In this document: piece by piece, positions 18,800 to 27,755 of the stretch
Numbering within the stretch: position 1 is the first letter of the stretch
Layout of the letters: every line of letters starts with the position of its first letter
Source: Streptomyces nigrescens
Lineage (GTDB): Bacteria > Actinomycetota > Actinomycetes > Streptomycetales > Streptomycetaceae
Assembly: GCA_024349765.1 (NCBI GenBank)
Contig: AP026073.1
Location: forward strand, 7,130,001 to 7,194,000
Reading direction: 5' to 3'
DNA length: 64,000 nucleotides
Notes under the pieces: model-generated
The model's database searches: none
The model's input: only the letters and a program-made list of their open reading frames with translations
Told to the model about the DNA's origin: nothing
Made by a program: the position numbers and the translations under genes

Positions 18800-20407
18800 G
18801 TGAAGCGGCGCACACTCCTGCAGACCGGCGGCGGACTCGCGGCGACCTCGGTCGTCTGGGCCACCGGTTGCGACGACAAGAGCGGCGGGACGGGCGCGGC
18901 CTCCTCCTCCGCCACGGCCGGCTCCGACGCGGTGCAGACCAACGCGGCCTCCGTACCCGCGCGGGTCGCCGCCGGCCGGGCCACCCCGGCCTCCTGGACG
19001 GCGCTCGGCAAGAGCCTGGACGGCAAGCTCGTCCGCGCCTCGGACGCCGCCTACGCGGCCGCCCGGCGGCTCTACAACACCCGCTACGACAGCCTGAAGC
19101 CGTCGGCGATCGCGTACGTCAAGCACCCGGCCGACGTCGCCGAATGCCTGGCGTTCGCCCGGCGGTACGGCACCCAGGTCGCGATCCGCAGCGGCGGCCA
19201 CTCCTACGCGGGCTGGTCCAGCGGCAACGGAAAGCTCATCATCGACGTCTCCGCGCTGGCGAAGGTGGGCGCGCCGTCCGGCGGCGTGACCCGCATCGGC
19301 GCCGGCGCCAAGCTCATCGACGTCTACCAGGGCCTGGCGGCGCACGGCGTGACGATACCCGGGGGCTCCTGCCCCACCGTCGGGATATCCGGGCTCACGC
19401 TCGGCGGCGGCCACGGCGTGGTCTCCCGGGCGTACGGGCTGACCTGCGACAGCCTGGTCGGCGCGACCGTCGTCACGGCGGACGGGAAGACCGTCGACTG
19501 CGACGCCAAGCAGCACGCGGACCTGTTCTGGGCGCTGCGCGGCGCCGGCAACGGCAACTTCGGCGTGGTCACCGAGCTGCGCTTCCGTACGCATCCGGCG
19601 CCGCGCGCGGTGATGGCGTACATGACCTGGCCGTGGGCCAAGGCGGCGAAGGTGGTCGCGTCCTGGCAGAAGTGGGGGCCGGTGCAGGCGGACGAGATAT
19701 GGTCCGCCTGCCATCTCGACGCCCGGCCCGGCGGCACCCCGGCGGTGTCGGTGGCGGCGTTCTCCCTGGGGACGTACGGCGACCTGAAGAACGCCGTGGA
19801 CCGGCTCGCCGACCAGGCGGGCGGCCCCGGCCCGGCGTCCACCGTGCACCTCACCCCGATCGGCTATCTGGACGCCATGGAGAGCTACGCGGGCTGCTCG
19901 TCGAAGACCTCCGCGCAGTGCCACATGCCGGGTTCGCTGCCCGGGCACACCGGCGGCGGCCAGCTGGGCCGCGAGACCTACGCGGCCCGTTCGCACTTCT
20001 TCGACCGCTCGCTGTCGGCGGCCGGCATCCGGACCCTGATGGACCAGATCGAGCGCGGCGGCCGCAAGGGCGTCGCCGGGAACGTGGCGCTGACCGCGCT
20101 GGGCGGGGCGATCAACCGCGTGGGCCGCACCGACACCGCGTTCGTGCACCGCGGATCGCGGTTCCTGGCCCAGTACTTGACGTCCTGGCCGGCGAGCGGC
20201 TCGCCCGGCACCCGCACAGCGTGGCTGGATTCCTTCCATGACGCGATGCGCCGGTACTCCTCGGGCGCCGCGTACCAGAACTACACCGACCCGAACCTGA
20301 CGGACTGGAAGACCGCCTACTACGGGGCGGCCGCCGGACGGCTCGCCGAGGTCAAGAAGACCTACGACCCGCAGCGGCTGTTCAGCACCTTCCCGCAGGC
20401 GCTCTGA
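18800..20407 (+). CDS. Tat-exported FAD oxidoreductase, berberine-bridge (BBE) family
   Basis: A 535-residue secreted flavoprotein. The N-terminal KRRTLLQTGGGLAATSVVWATGC has twin Arg and a lipobox-like ATGC, suggesting Tat export and possible lipidation. The PCMH FAD domain covers about 100-275: RSGGHSYAGWSSG (His134, covalent FAD link) and GGSCPTVGISGLTLGGGHG (Cys191, second covalent link). The BBE C-terminal motif is YQNYTDPNLTDWKTAYYG, with AEVKKTYDPQRLFSTF. A bicovalent flavin suggests oxidation of sugars, alcohols or alkaloid-like substrates. GTG start with GAGGGGG upstream. It stands alone, closed by a strong hairpin. Confidence 0.88.
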   Translation: MKRRTLLQTGGGLAATSVVWATGCDDKSGGTGAASSSATAGSDAVQTNAASVPARVAAGRATPASWTALGKSLDGKLVRASDAAYAAARRLYNTRYDSLKPSAIAYVKHPADVAECLAFARRYGTQVAIRSGGHSYAGWSSGNGKLIIDVSALAKVGAPSGGVTRIGAGAKLIDVYQGLAAHGVTIPGGSCPTVGISGLTLGGGHGVVSRAYGLTCDSLVGATVVTADGKTVDCDAKQHADLFWALRGAGNGNFGVVTELRFRTHPAPRAVMAYMTWPWAKAAKVVASWQKWGPVQADEIWSACHLDARPGGTPAVSVAAFSLGTYGDLKNAVDRLADQAGGPGPASTVHLTPIGYLDAMESYAGCSSKTSAQCHMPGSLPGHTGGGQLGRETYAARSHFFDRSLSAAGIRTLMDQIERGGRKGVAGNVALTALGGAINRVGRTDTAFVHRGSRFLAQYLTSWPASGSPGTRTAWLDSFHDAMRRYSSGAAYQNYTDPNLTDWKTAYYGAAAGRLAEVKKTYDPQRLFSTFPQAL

Positions 20408-20421
20408 GCCCGCCGGCGGAC

Positions 20422-20465
20422 ATGCGGACGGCCCGGACCCCACGTGGGGTCCGGGCCGTCCGCAT
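20422..20465. terminator. Bidirectional terminator, perfect 20-bp stem
   Basis: A 20-bp perfect inverted repeat (20422-20441 with 20446-20465) and an ACGT loop lie between the convergent oxidoreductase and PAP2 genes. It is one of the two longest perfect stems noticed in the window. Confidence 0.85.
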
Positions 20466-20515
20466 CCGCCAGGTCTTCGTTCCCTCGAAGGGGAGCCGGG
20501 CCGGTGGGCCGTCCG

Positions 20516-21241
20516 TCAGGCCGCCAGGTCCTTGTCCCGCTCCTTGGGGCCGCGCGGCAGCGCCGGTCCGGAGGCGACCACCCGGCTGCCCTCGCCGTCC
20601 TGGCCCGGACGGCCGTCCGCCGGCACCCCGGGCGCGCGGACCAGCCAGAACACCTTCGAGCGGCCGATCGCGGTGGTGAGCGGCACCAGCAGCGCCTGGG
20701 CGAGCGGCGCGAGCAGCAGGGCGACGGCGGTGCCCAGCGCGAAGCCGCCGATCACGTCGGTCGGGTAGTGGACGCCCATGTAGACGCGGCAGAAGCCCTC
20801 CGCGAGCGCCAGCGCGATGCCGATCAGGCCGTAGGTGCGGTGCGCGATGAACAGCCCGACGCCGACCGCCATGGTCAGCGTGGCGTGGTCGCTGACGAAC
20901 GAGAAGTCGCTCTTGCCGGGGATCAGCACCGCCAGTCCGGCGTGGTCCTTGAACGGCCGGGGCCGCTCGACGAACTCGCGGATCGGGATGTTGGCCAGCA
21001 GCGCGATCCCGGCCGCCAGCGGGGCCCACACCAGGCCGGCGACGGAAGCGGCGGCGCCCGGCCGGCGGCGCGCGGACCACCAGGCGATCAGGCACAGCAC
21101 GGCGAGGGCGGCGATGATGCCGTACTCGCCGATGTACTCCATGGCCTTGTTGACCCAGTGGGGCGCGTCCTTCGCGAGGCCGTTGATGCCGTCGAGCACG
21201 TCGACGTCGGGGTTCGGCCCCTCGAATGCGAGTCCAGCCAT
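20516..21241 (-). CDS. PAP2-family membrane phosphatase
   Basis: A 241-residue integral membrane lipid phosphatase. The three PAP2 motifs are present: REFVERPRPF (KxxxxxxRP-like), FVSDHATLTM (PSGH-like with SDH) and CRVYMGVHYPTDVIGG (SRxxxxxHxxxD-like). Between and around them are five or six hydrophobic helices (IIAALAVLCLIAWW, LVWAPLAAGIALLANI, AVALLLAPLAQALLV). It probably dephosphorylates undecaprenyl-pyrophosphate or another lipid phosphate at the outer face of the membrane. The C-terminal 40 residues are a charged cytosolic tail. Start ATG 21241. Confidence 0.88.
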   Translation of the reverse strand: MAGLAFEGPNPDVDVLDGINGLAKDAPHWVNKAMEYIGEYGIIAALAVLCLIAWWSARRRPGAAASVAGLVWAPLAAGIALLANIPIREFVERPRPFKDHAGLAVLIPGKSDFSFVSDHATLTMAVGVGLFIAHRTYGLIGIALALAEGFCRVYMGVHYPTDVIGGFALGTAVALLLAPLAQALLVPLTTAIGRSKVFWLVRAPGVPADGRPGQDGEGSRVVASGPALPRGPKERDKDLAA

Positions 21242-21445
21242 CTACCGTGGCCCCTTATCTTTCGCGCGCGCGTGCGCCGTCCGTGTGCTGCCAACCCCCG
21301 TGGTCGTCGAGCGTGTGCTGCTGCGAGCTGCTACGTCCCCACGCCTAGGAAACGTGATGACCGCCCCGGTCGTTCCACTCTCCACCGGATGATCACCAGG
21401 ACGTTATCGAAGCTTGACTCATCACCGCAGTTCAGGGCCCTATGT

Positions 21446-22465
21446 TCACGCAGCGTTCGCGGCGGGGAGCGCTTTTGCGCCATCCGAGGTGACGCGGGTC
21501 GCCCCGATGTAGTCCGGTGTGTCGATCTTGTCGAACCGGATCACCGCCCCGGTGTAGGGCGCGTTGATCATGTACCCGCCACCGACGTAGATGCCCACGT
21601 GGTGGATCGAGCGCGGATCGTTCAGGTCGTACGCGAAGAACACCAGGTCCCCCGGGAGCAGCTCGCTGCGCTTCGGATGGGGCCCGGCGTTCCACTGGTC
21701 GTTCGCCACCCGCGGCAGCTCGATGCCCACCGAGTGGTACGCGGCCTTGGTCAGCCCGGAGCAGTCGAACCGCCCGCCCTGCGCGGCCGTGCCCGTCCCG
21801 CCCCACAGATACGGCCGGCCGAGCTTGTCCTGCGCGTAGTAGATGGCCCCGGCGGCCTGCCGGGACGGCGCCACCGGCCCGCGCGGCGCCTCGAAGCTCT
21901 TGGCCAGGGTCGTGATCGTCTTCACATAGTTCTGGGTCTCGCGGTACGGCGGGACGCCGTTGTACTGGATGACGCGGTACGCACCGGCGTTGTAGGCGGC
22001 GAGCATGTTGTGCGTGGCGTCGCCCGGCGCCTTCTTCACGTAACTGGCCAGCTCGCAGTCGTACGAGGCGGCCGACGGGATCGCGTCCTCCGGGTCCCAG
22101 ACGTCCTTCTTCCCGTCACCGTTGCCGTCGATCCCGTGCGTCTGCCAGGTGCCCGGGATGAACTGCGCCATGCCCTGCGCGGCCGCCGGGCTCTGCGCCT
22201 TGGGGTTCCACCCGCTCTCCTGATAGAGCTGCGCGGCCAGCAGCGCGGGGCTTATGGCCGGGCAGAGCGTGCCCCACTTCTGCACCAGGTCCTGGTACGC
22301 GGCCGGCACCGCGCCCTTGGCCAGCCCGAGCGCCCGCCCGCCGGCCCCGGCCAGCCCGGCCGCCGCCACGTACGTACCGATCACGAGCAGCCCGAGCAGG
22401 AGCACCAGCCCCGTCCCGAGCCCACCGGCCACCCAGAATTTCCGCACCCCCCAACCCTCCCCCAT
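21446..22465 (-). CDS. Bifunctional lytic transglycosylase / NlpC-P60 hydrolase
   Basis: A 339-residue cell-wall enzyme with one N-terminal membrane anchor (FWVAGGLGTGLVLLLGLLVIG). The SLT domain covers about 60-185, with catalytic Glu83 in YQESGWNPKAQS, GMAQFIPGTW, an EF-hand-like DGNGDGKKDVWD insert and AYNAG. A C40 peptidase domain follows from about 200, with Cys235 in FDCSGLTKAAY and His289 in IHHVGIYVGG; Asn301 takes the usual third His place (INAPYTG). GTG 22447 with GGGAGGG upstream may be the real start. In S. coelicolor its counterpart SCO4132 adjoins the cmd genes, and transglycosylase plus NlpC fusions accompany conjugation machines (VirB1 role). Confidence 0.88.
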   Translation of the reverse strand: MGEGWGVRKFWVAGGLGTGLVLLLGLLVIGTYVAAAGLAGAGGRALGLAKGAVPAAYQDLVQKWGTLCPAISPALLAAQLYQESGWNPKAQSPAAAQGMAQFIPGTWQTHGIDGNGDGKKDVWDPEDAIPSAASYDCELASYVKKAPGDATHNMLAAYNAGAYRVIQYNGVPPYRETQNYVKTITTLAKSFEAPRGPVAPSRQAAGAIYYAQDKLGRPYLWGGTGTAAQGGRFDCSGLTKAAYHSVGIELPRVANDQWNAGPHPKRSELLPGDLVFFAYDLNDPRSIHHVGIYVGGGYMINAPYTGAVIRFDKIDTPDYIGATRVTSDGAKALPAANAA

Positions 22466-22639
22466 TCAGGCCCGGTTCACTGCCTTTTTCCGGCCGTGCG
22501 GTGCGCGTCGCGCGTCACACCGGCGGCGCAGGGGGCGCGCCGCCCCGGACGCGATCCCGCTCACATCCGCCCCGCGCGGCGCCCCGTGCACCGCCGGATG
22601 AGCGACACTGCACGGGACACCCGAACCAGGACGAGAGCC

Positions 22640-22762
22640 ATGGACCCGAACGATCAGCGGCAGATGAACCGTCACCTGTGGTGGCGGGTGGCGTACTTCC
22701 TGTTCGCGATCCACCTGGTGGCCCTCGTCATGGTCTTCGCCATGACGCACGCGCCGAAGTAG
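22640..22762 (+). CDS. 40-residue single-pass membrane protein (DUF6126-like)
   Basis: A 40-residue frame from ATG 22640. A charged start MDPNDQRQMNRHLWWR is followed by one membrane helix (VAYFLFAIHLVALVMVFAM) and a short tail. Size and layout resemble the small DUF6126 proteins of Streptomyces. Upstream AGGACGAGAG is a weak RBS; an in-frame ATG at 22598 has none. Function unknown. It is too small for firm annotation, but the hydropathy is unlikely by chance. Confidence 0.5.
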   Translation: MDPNDQRQMNRHLWWRVAYFLFAIHLVALVMVFAMTHAPK

Positions 22763-23021
22763 CCGGAGCAGCCGTCCGCGGCACCTCTCCGCCGCACCGA
22801 TGATCATTGCTCACGGTTATCCCCCGTGATACACACAGTGAGACCCGTCGGCTCAATGGGTGGCCCGCACCCGCACGTACACGCCACCCTCATGGGATCC
22901 GTCGAAGAAAGGCGTCAAGTCGACTTCTGGCGGCGTCTTTGTCAGCGAAGATAGAGGGCGAAGAGAACGGCCGACCTGCGCCGGCCGGCGCAGCGGCATC
23001 ATCAACGACCCATAAGGGGCG

Positions 23022-23360
23022 GTGAGTTCACACATGGCGCAGATGTCACACATGGTCCTTGCAGCCGAAAAGGGCGACATCACCACCATCATCGGCGGAA
23101 TCGCCCCGGACTGGGGCCCGTTCGGAAGCCTGGGCAACGAGGCCCGCGTGATGGTCGAAGTGGTCATGGCGGTGGCGATCCTGCTGTGCCTCGGCATCGC
23201 GATCTGGGGCGCCGCCAAACAGCGCATCGGCGCCACCGCGCTGCGCGACACCTTCAGCGCCGAACAGGGCAAGGGCCTGATCGTGGCCGGCCTGACCGGC
23301 GTCTTCATCATCGGCTCGCTGGGGACGCTGTTCACCATCGTGTACGGAATGGCGGTGTAG
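23022..23360 (+). CDS. cmdF: CmdF-like small membrane protein (VirB2/TrbC-pilin-like)
   Basis: A 112-residue membrane protein (GTG 23022; ATG 23034 is an alternative). Two helices, MVEVVMAVAILLCLGIAIWGAA and GLIVAGLTGVFIIGSLGTLFTIVYG, are joined by a short polar loop (KQRIGATALRDTFSAEQGK). This two-helix hairpin topology is that of VirB2/TrbC pilin subunits. By position and order it corresponds to SCO4131 (cmdF) of the S. coelicolor cmdABCDEF cluster, reported to affect sporulation and antibiotic production. The pilin comparison is inference from topology, not sequence identity. Confidence 0.72.
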   Translation: MSSHMAQMSHMVLAAEKGDITTIIGGIAPDWGPFGSLGNEARVMVEVVMAVAILLCLGIAIWGAAKQRIGATALRDTFSAEQGKGLIVAGLTGVFIIGSLGTLFTIVYGMAV

Positions 23361-24000
23361 GGCCGGGCGGGGCGGATCGAGATCCGGGCGGGACGGAATC
23401 CGGGCGGGGCAGGCGCGGTCCGAGGCCGGAACGGCGCGACACCGAGGCCGGAACGGTCCGATTTCGAGGCCGGAACGGTCCGATACCGAGACCGGAACGG
23501 TCCGATACCGCCGCCCCTGGGCGCACCCGGGCAGGCGTCCGTCCCCGCGCCGCACCCCCTGCGCCCCCGCCTGTCCTCCCTCCGCCGTCCCGTGCCCCCG
23601 CCCGCTCCCATCCGGCCGCCCCTCCCCCGCGAAGGCCCCCTGTGAAGGCCCCATGCTGACGCCCACTCACCCCGGTCCGCCGGGCCCGCCGCGGGCCCTT
23701 CGCACCCCCGCCACCAGCGGGCCGATTGGGCTGCCCGTCGGGCGGGGACAGGTGGATCCGGGGGAAGGAAGGCCCGAAAAGGCGCAAGAGGGCGACGGCC
23801 GAGGCGGAGCGAGGCGATGAGTACAAATAACCCACAGTCCCCCATTCGCCTCCGCGGCACCGCATCTGAGGAACCGTCACCGTGAGATCTACTCGTATCC
23901 CCGCGCCCGAGCTGCCGCCCGCGCGGCTACGGTCATATGTGGGCGGCACAACGACGGCACGGACGGCGACGGCGCCAGAGGCAGAGGGGGCACAGGGGCG
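23361..24000 (+). other. 640-bp intergenic stretch between cmdF and cmdE
   Basis: It contains four 22-nt tandem repeats (23422-23509), a C/G-rich low-complexity stretch, and possibly a 40-codon frame at its end (23882-24004). No convincing larger gene was found. It is long for the middle of an otherwise overlapping operon, so cmdE-A may have their own promoter here; an AT-richer patch lies at 23820-23850. Confidence 0.6.
23422..23509. repeat. Four 22-nt tandem repeats
   Basis: Units start at 23422, 23444, 23466 and 23488. Each follows GAGGCCGGAACGGTCCGATACC with few changes. The length is not a multiple of three and the repeats lie between genes. The half-palindromic CGGAACGGTCCG core in each unit could be a protein-binding array. 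Confidence 0.85.
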
Positions 24001-24004
24001 ATGA
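23882..24004 (+). CDS. Possible 40-codon ORF coupled to cmdE
   Basis: GTG 23882 has GAGGAA upstream; the frame ends TGA at 24002-24004, overlapping ATG 24001 of cmdE in an ATGA quartet. The peptide begins VRSTRIPAPELPPARLRS and ends in a Thr/Ala/Glu tail, without recognisable features. The coupling geometry is suggestive, the composition is not. It could be a leader ORF or chance. Confidence 0.25.
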   Translation: MRSTRIPAPELPPARLRSYVGGTTTARTATAPEAEGAQGR

Positions 24005-24858
24005 GTCTCAGCGACGACGGAGGCTACGGCGGCGACGGCCACCGCGGCCCCGAGACGGGCCAGACCCGCACCAGACTTCCCGACAGCGGCGCCGACCCCT
24101 ACGGCCCGGGACGGCGGCCCCGGAGCGGACTGTCCAGCCGCAACCTCATCACGGTCGTCGGCGTGATCGTCCTGCTCCTCGCGGCCATCGCCTTCGCCAA
24201 CCGCGGCGACAGCGGCAGCACCGGCTCCGACACCTCCGGCGACTCCCCCAAGAACGCCCCCGGCCCCGCCCGCCCCACCACCCCCACCGGCACCAAGCCC
24301 GTCACCACGAAGAACGGCGGCATCGCCGCGGGCTTCCCCAAGACGGAACAGGGGGCGCAGTCGGCGGCGGCGAATGTCGCGGTGACGCTCGTCTCCGCCG
24401 ACATGCTCAAGCCCGGCCCCCGGCACGCGATCGTCAAGCAGGCCTTCGTCCCCGCGAAGGTCGACGAGATGCAGGGCAAACTCGACGCCGCCTATTCGAC
24501 CTCGTTCCTCAAGAAACTCGGTCTCGACGCGAACGGCAACGCGGCCGCGGGCATGACGTACATCTCCCGCACGGTCCCCGTCGGCACCAAGCTGGTCAAG
24601 CTCGGCGGTGACACGGCGAACCTCGAGGTGTGGTGCACGGGGCTCTACGGAACGGCAGGCGTGAAATCGACCACCCCGGTGACGAGTGACTGGTTCACCC
24701 TGCGGCTGCAACTGAAATGGACAAGTGGGGACTGGAAGGTCGAGGGCTTCTCCCAGCAGGACGGCCCCGCACCGGTCAACGGAGACGACAAGACGTCCAG
24801 CGCCGACCAGATCGCCAAGGCAGTTGAACAGTACGGAGGGTTCACATATGCGCGGTAA
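24001..24858 (+). CDS. cmdE: CmdE-like membrane-anchored protein (VirB8/TcpC-like)
   Basis: A 285-residue protein with a cytosolic Gly-rich N-terminus, one membrane helix (LITVVGVIVLLLAAIAFA, about 50-67) and a Pro/Thr linker. An extracytoplasmic domain follows from about 105 (EQGAQSAAANVAVTLVS, LDAAYSTSFLKKLGLD, TGLYGTAGVKSTTPVTSDW, FTLRLQLKWTSGDWKVEGF). The single helix plus NTF2-like domain ending in a DWKV strand is the plan of VirB8/TcpC proteins. It corresponds in order to SCO4130 (cmdE). It overlaps cmdD by 11 nt. The VirB8 relation is inference from architecture. Confidence 0.75.
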   Translation: MSLSDDGGYGGDGHRGPETGQTRTRLPDSGADPYGPGRRPRSGLSSRNLITVVGVIVLLLAAIAFANRGDSGSTGSDTSGDSPKNAPGPARPTTPTGTKPVTTKNGGIAAGFPKTEQGAQSAAANVAVTLVSADMLKPGPRHAIVKQAFVPAKVDEMQGKLDAAYSTSFLKKLGLDANGNAAAGMTYISRTVPVGTKLVKLGGDTANLEVWCTGLYGTAGVKSTTPVTSDWFTLRLQLKWTSGDWKVEGFSQQDGPAPVNGDDKTSSADQIAKAVEQYGGFTYAR

Positions 24859-26170
24859 CCAGAGGCGTGCCCTCACCATCACCGCCGCGCTGGCGTCCGT
24901 ACAGACCATGGTCGTCCTGCTGGCCACCCGCGCCCTGGCCGCCCCGAAGCCCAGTCCGTCCCCGTCCGGTGCCTGCGACCTGGTGCCCGGTCGCGCCAAG
25001 GATTTCTGCCAGTCGGGTGAGTCCGGTACGGCCCCCAAGGCGCCCTCCAACCCCCTCGACAACAACCCCCTCGACCCCCTCGAATCCCTCGCCAAAGGCT
25101 GTGCCAAAGCCGCCGCGTGGATCGTGAACAAGCTCTCCGAGGCCGTGAGCGCCACTTCGCAGGTGGACTTCACGAACGCGGCGTTCCTGCGGCAGTACGC
25201 CGTCGTGTTCGCCGCGTCCACCGTGCTCACGCTCGTGCTGTGGCTGCTCGCCGTGGCCAAGCGGGCGGTGCGGGGGGTGCGGCTGACCGAGGCGATCAGT
25301 GAGGCGGTCGGGTTCCTGTGGCTGACCGTGCTGGCGTCGGCGTTCACGCCGTTGATCCTGTACACCGTCGTGTCGGCGACCGACGGGGTGACCGCGATCA
25401 TCGCGAAGGGGACGGGAGCGCAGACCGACACCTTCTTCGGGTCGTTCTCGCAGGCGCTCACCAAGGGCACCGACATCGGCGGCGGGCCGATCATGCTGAT
25501 CGTGGTCAGCCTGGTCTCCGTGCTGGCCGCCGGTGTGCTGTGGCTGGAGCTGGTGATCCGGGCCGCGCTGCTGTACGTCGGGGCGCTGCTCGGGACGGTG
25601 GTGTACGCCGGGCTGGTCGACAAGAACATGTGGGGGCACGTGCGCCGCTGGGCGGGCATCATGATCGCGGTGATCATGGTGAAGCCGGTGATCGTGATCG
25701 TGCTGGGCATCGCCGGGGCGCTCTCCGGCGACAAGGGCCCGAACGCCATCTCGGCGGTGGTGTCCGGTCTCGCCATCATCCTGCTGGCGATCTTCGCGAG
25801 CGCGGTGATCTACCGGTTCGTCCCGGGGTTCGGCGACGAGATCGCCGCCTCGCGGAACAACCGGATGAGCCGGGGCGCGGAGAACGCCGCCGCCGCGGTG
25901 CTCAGCTCCCCCGCCGCGCTGGTCTCGCAGGGCATCAAGACGCACAGCACCCGCCGCTCCGGCGGGGACGGCGGCGGCCAGCCGCAGGGCGCGCAGGGCG
26001 GCCAGTCCCGGCCGGCCGACGCGGTCTCCGGCGGCGTCGCCGCGCACAGCTCCCGCACCGGCGGCGGCCGCGGCCCGTCCCCCGCCGCCCCCGCTCCCCG
26101 TACGAATCCCGGCCCCGGCCCGAGCAGCAGCGCCCGCACCGGCAAGACAGCAGGAGGTGACGGGCGTTGA
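24848..26170 (+). CDS. cmdD: CmdD-like polytopic membrane protein (VirB6/TrbL-like)
   Basis: A 440-residue protein with a signal peptide (RRALTITAALASVQTMVVLLATRALA), an extracytoplasmic Pro/Ser segment and then six or so membrane helices: QYAVVFAASTVLTLVLWLLA, VGFLWLTVLASAFTPLILYTVV, IMLIVVSLVSVLAAGVLWLELVIRAALLYVGALLGTVVY, IMIAVIMVKPVIVIVLGIAGAL, AIILLAIFASAVIYRFV. A cytosolic Gly/Ser/Pro tail ends it. Layout and size match the TrbL/VirB6 conjugal-transfer channel family. The start ATG 24848, with GGAGG upstream, lies inside cmdE. Counterpart of SCO4129 (cmdD). The stop overlaps the cmdC start. Confidence 0.78.
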   Translation: MRGNQRRALTITAALASVQTMVVLLATRALAAPKPSPSPSGACDLVPGRAKDFCQSGESGTAPKAPSNPLDNNPLDPLESLAKGCAKAAAWIVNKLSEAVSATSQVDFTNAAFLRQYAVVFAASTVLTLVLWLLAVAKRAVRGVRLTEAISEAVGFLWLTVLASAFTPLILYTVVSATDGVTAIIAKGTGAQTDTFFGSFSQALTKGTDIGGGPIMLIVVSLVSVLAAGVLWLELVIRAALLYVGALLGTVVYAGLVDKNMWGHVRRWAGIMIAVIMVKPVIVIVLGIAGALSGDKGPNAISAVVSGLAIILLAIFASAVIYRFVPGFGDEIAASRNNRMSRGAENAAAAVLSSPAALVSQGIKTHSTRRSGGDGGGQPQGAQGGQSRPADAVSGGVAAHSSRTGGGRGPSPAAPAPRTNPGPGPSSSARTGKTAGGDGR

Positions 26171-27732
26171 GCACCCAGTCCCACCCGGTCGCACCCCGCC
26201 GTACGTATCTGATCGGCCGCGCCCGGCCGAACGCGATCGTCGGCAAGAACCGCGAGACCGGCGAGATCGCGCTGATCATCGCGGGCGCGTTCCTCGGCAT
26301 GATGTGCGGGCTGTTGGTGCCCATGCTGCCGCTGCGGATCGTGAGCCTCACCGGCTTCCCGATGCTGGGCCTGGCCGCGGTCTACGTCCCGTACAAGGGC
26401 CGCACGTTCTACCGGTGGTTCGAGATCCGGCGCAGTTTCCGGCGCACGGTCCGCAAGGGCGGCGCGGTCTACCGTTCCGGCGCGGCGGAGGCCGGCACCC
26501 GGCTGGACGGCCGCGAGGTGGAGATCGGCCCGCCGCCCGGCATCGGCCGGATCAACTGGCTCAGCGCGCCGTTCGGCCCGGACGAGATCGCGGTGCTGCT
26601 GCACGCCGACCGGCGGACGGTGACCGCCGCCATCGAGATCGAGGGCCCGGGCGTCGGGCTGCGGGACAGCGAGGACCAGGAGGCGCTGGTCGACCGGTTC
26701 GGGACGCTGCTGAAGCACGTGGCCAACGGCGACGGCTTCGTGACGCGGCTGCAGATGCTGGCGCGGACCCTCCCGGCCGACCCGGACGCGCACGCCAAGG
26801 ACGTCGCCCAGCGGGGCGACCGGACGTCCCCGCAGTGGCTGCGGGACTCCTACGACCAGCTGCAGTCGATGGTGTCGACGAGCAGTGAGCAGCACCGCGC
26901 GTACCTCGTGGCCTGTATGCACTACACCCGCGAGCTGGCCTCCGAGGCGCACACCATGGCGCGGGCCGCCCGGATGCACCAGGGCGGGCTGCTGCGCAAG
27001 AAGCTCGACCGGGACGCCGGGCTCGCGGTGGTGATGGCCCGTGAGCTGACCGACATCTGCGCCCGGCTCGCCGAGGCCGACATCCGGGTCCGCCAGCCGC
27101 TCGGCCAGGCCCGGCTGGCGTCCCTGGTGCACTCGATGTACGACCCGGACCACCCCATCGACCACATCCAGGCGATGAGCAAGCGCAACGCCTGGCCGGC
27201 CGAGCTCGACGCGATGGAGCCGACGTACCTGCAGGCGAAGACCCGGGAGTCGTCGACCCGGGCGCCCTGGTGCCACGCCACCGCCTGGATCAAGGAGTGG
27301 CCGCTGACCCCGGTGGGCGTCAACTTCCTCGCCCCGCTGCTGGTCCACACCCCGGACGTGATCCGTACGGTCGCGGTCTGCATGGACCTGGAGCCCACCG
27401 AGGTCGCCATCGAGCGGATGCTGACGGAGAAGACCAACGACGACGCCGAGGCGAGCCGCGCGGCGAAGATGAACCGGGTGGTCGACCCGCGGGACGTCGC
27501 CCACCACGGCCGCGTCGACCAGCGCGGCGAGGACCTGGCGTCCGGCGCGGCCGGCGTCAACCTCGTCGGCTACCTCACCGTCTCGTCCCGGTCACCGGAG
27601 GCACTGGCCCGGGACAAGCGGACCATCCGGGCCTCGGCCGGCAAGTCGTACCTCAAGCTGGAGTGGTGCGACCGGGAGCACCACCGGGCGTTCGTCAACA
27701 CCCTGCCGTTCGCGACCGGGATCCGCCGCTAA
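26167..27732 (+). CDS. cmdC: CmdC-like protein, SCO6880 family (PrgI plus VirB4 N-terminal domain)
   Basis: A 521-residue protein starting at TTG 26167, with GGAGG upstream, overlapping the cmdD stop (TTGA). Two adjacent membrane segments sit near the N-terminus (IALIIAGAFLGMMCGLLVPML, TGFPMLGLAAVYVPY), as in VirB3/PrgI. A large soluble part resembles the N-terminal domain of VirB4 ATPases: GRINWLSAPFGPDEIAVLLHAD, SEQHRAYLVACMHYTRELASEA and a final LEWCDREHHRAFVNTLPFATGI. No P-loop is present. CmdC plus CmdB together make one VirB4-like protein split in two. Counterpart of SCO4128. Confidence 0.8.
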   Translation: MSTQSHPVAPRRTYLIGRARPNAIVGKNRETGEIALIIAGAFLGMMCGLLVPMLPLRIVSLTGFPMLGLAAVYVPYKGRTFYRWFEIRRSFRRTVRKGGAVYRSGAAEAGTRLDGREVEIGPPPGIGRINWLSAPFGPDEIAVLLHADRRTVTAAIEIEGPGVGLRDSEDQEALVDRFGTLLKHVANGDGFVTRLQMLARTLPADPDAHAKDVAQRGDRTSPQWLRDSYDQLQSMVSTSSEQHRAYLVACMHYTRELASEAHTMARAARMHQGGLLRKKLDRDAGLAVVMARELTDICARLAEADIRVRQPLGQARLASLVHSMYDPDHPIDHIQAMSKRNAWPAELDAMEPTYLQAKTRESSTRAPWCHATAWIKEWPLTPVGVNFLAPLLVHTPDVIRTVAVCMDLEPTEVAIERMLTEKTNDDAEASRAAKMNRVVDPRDVAHHGRVDQRGEDLASGAAGVNLVGYLTVSSRSPEALARDKRTIRASAGKSYLKLEWCDREHHRAFVNTLPFATGIRR

Positions 27733-27755
27733 AGCCGCTGGGAGGCGCGTACGTC

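Noticed and set aside
20444-22762. Long plus-strand frame through the PAP2 and transglycosylase genes
   Set aside because: Only its last 40 codons, from ATG 22640, look like protein; the rest is antisense shadow.
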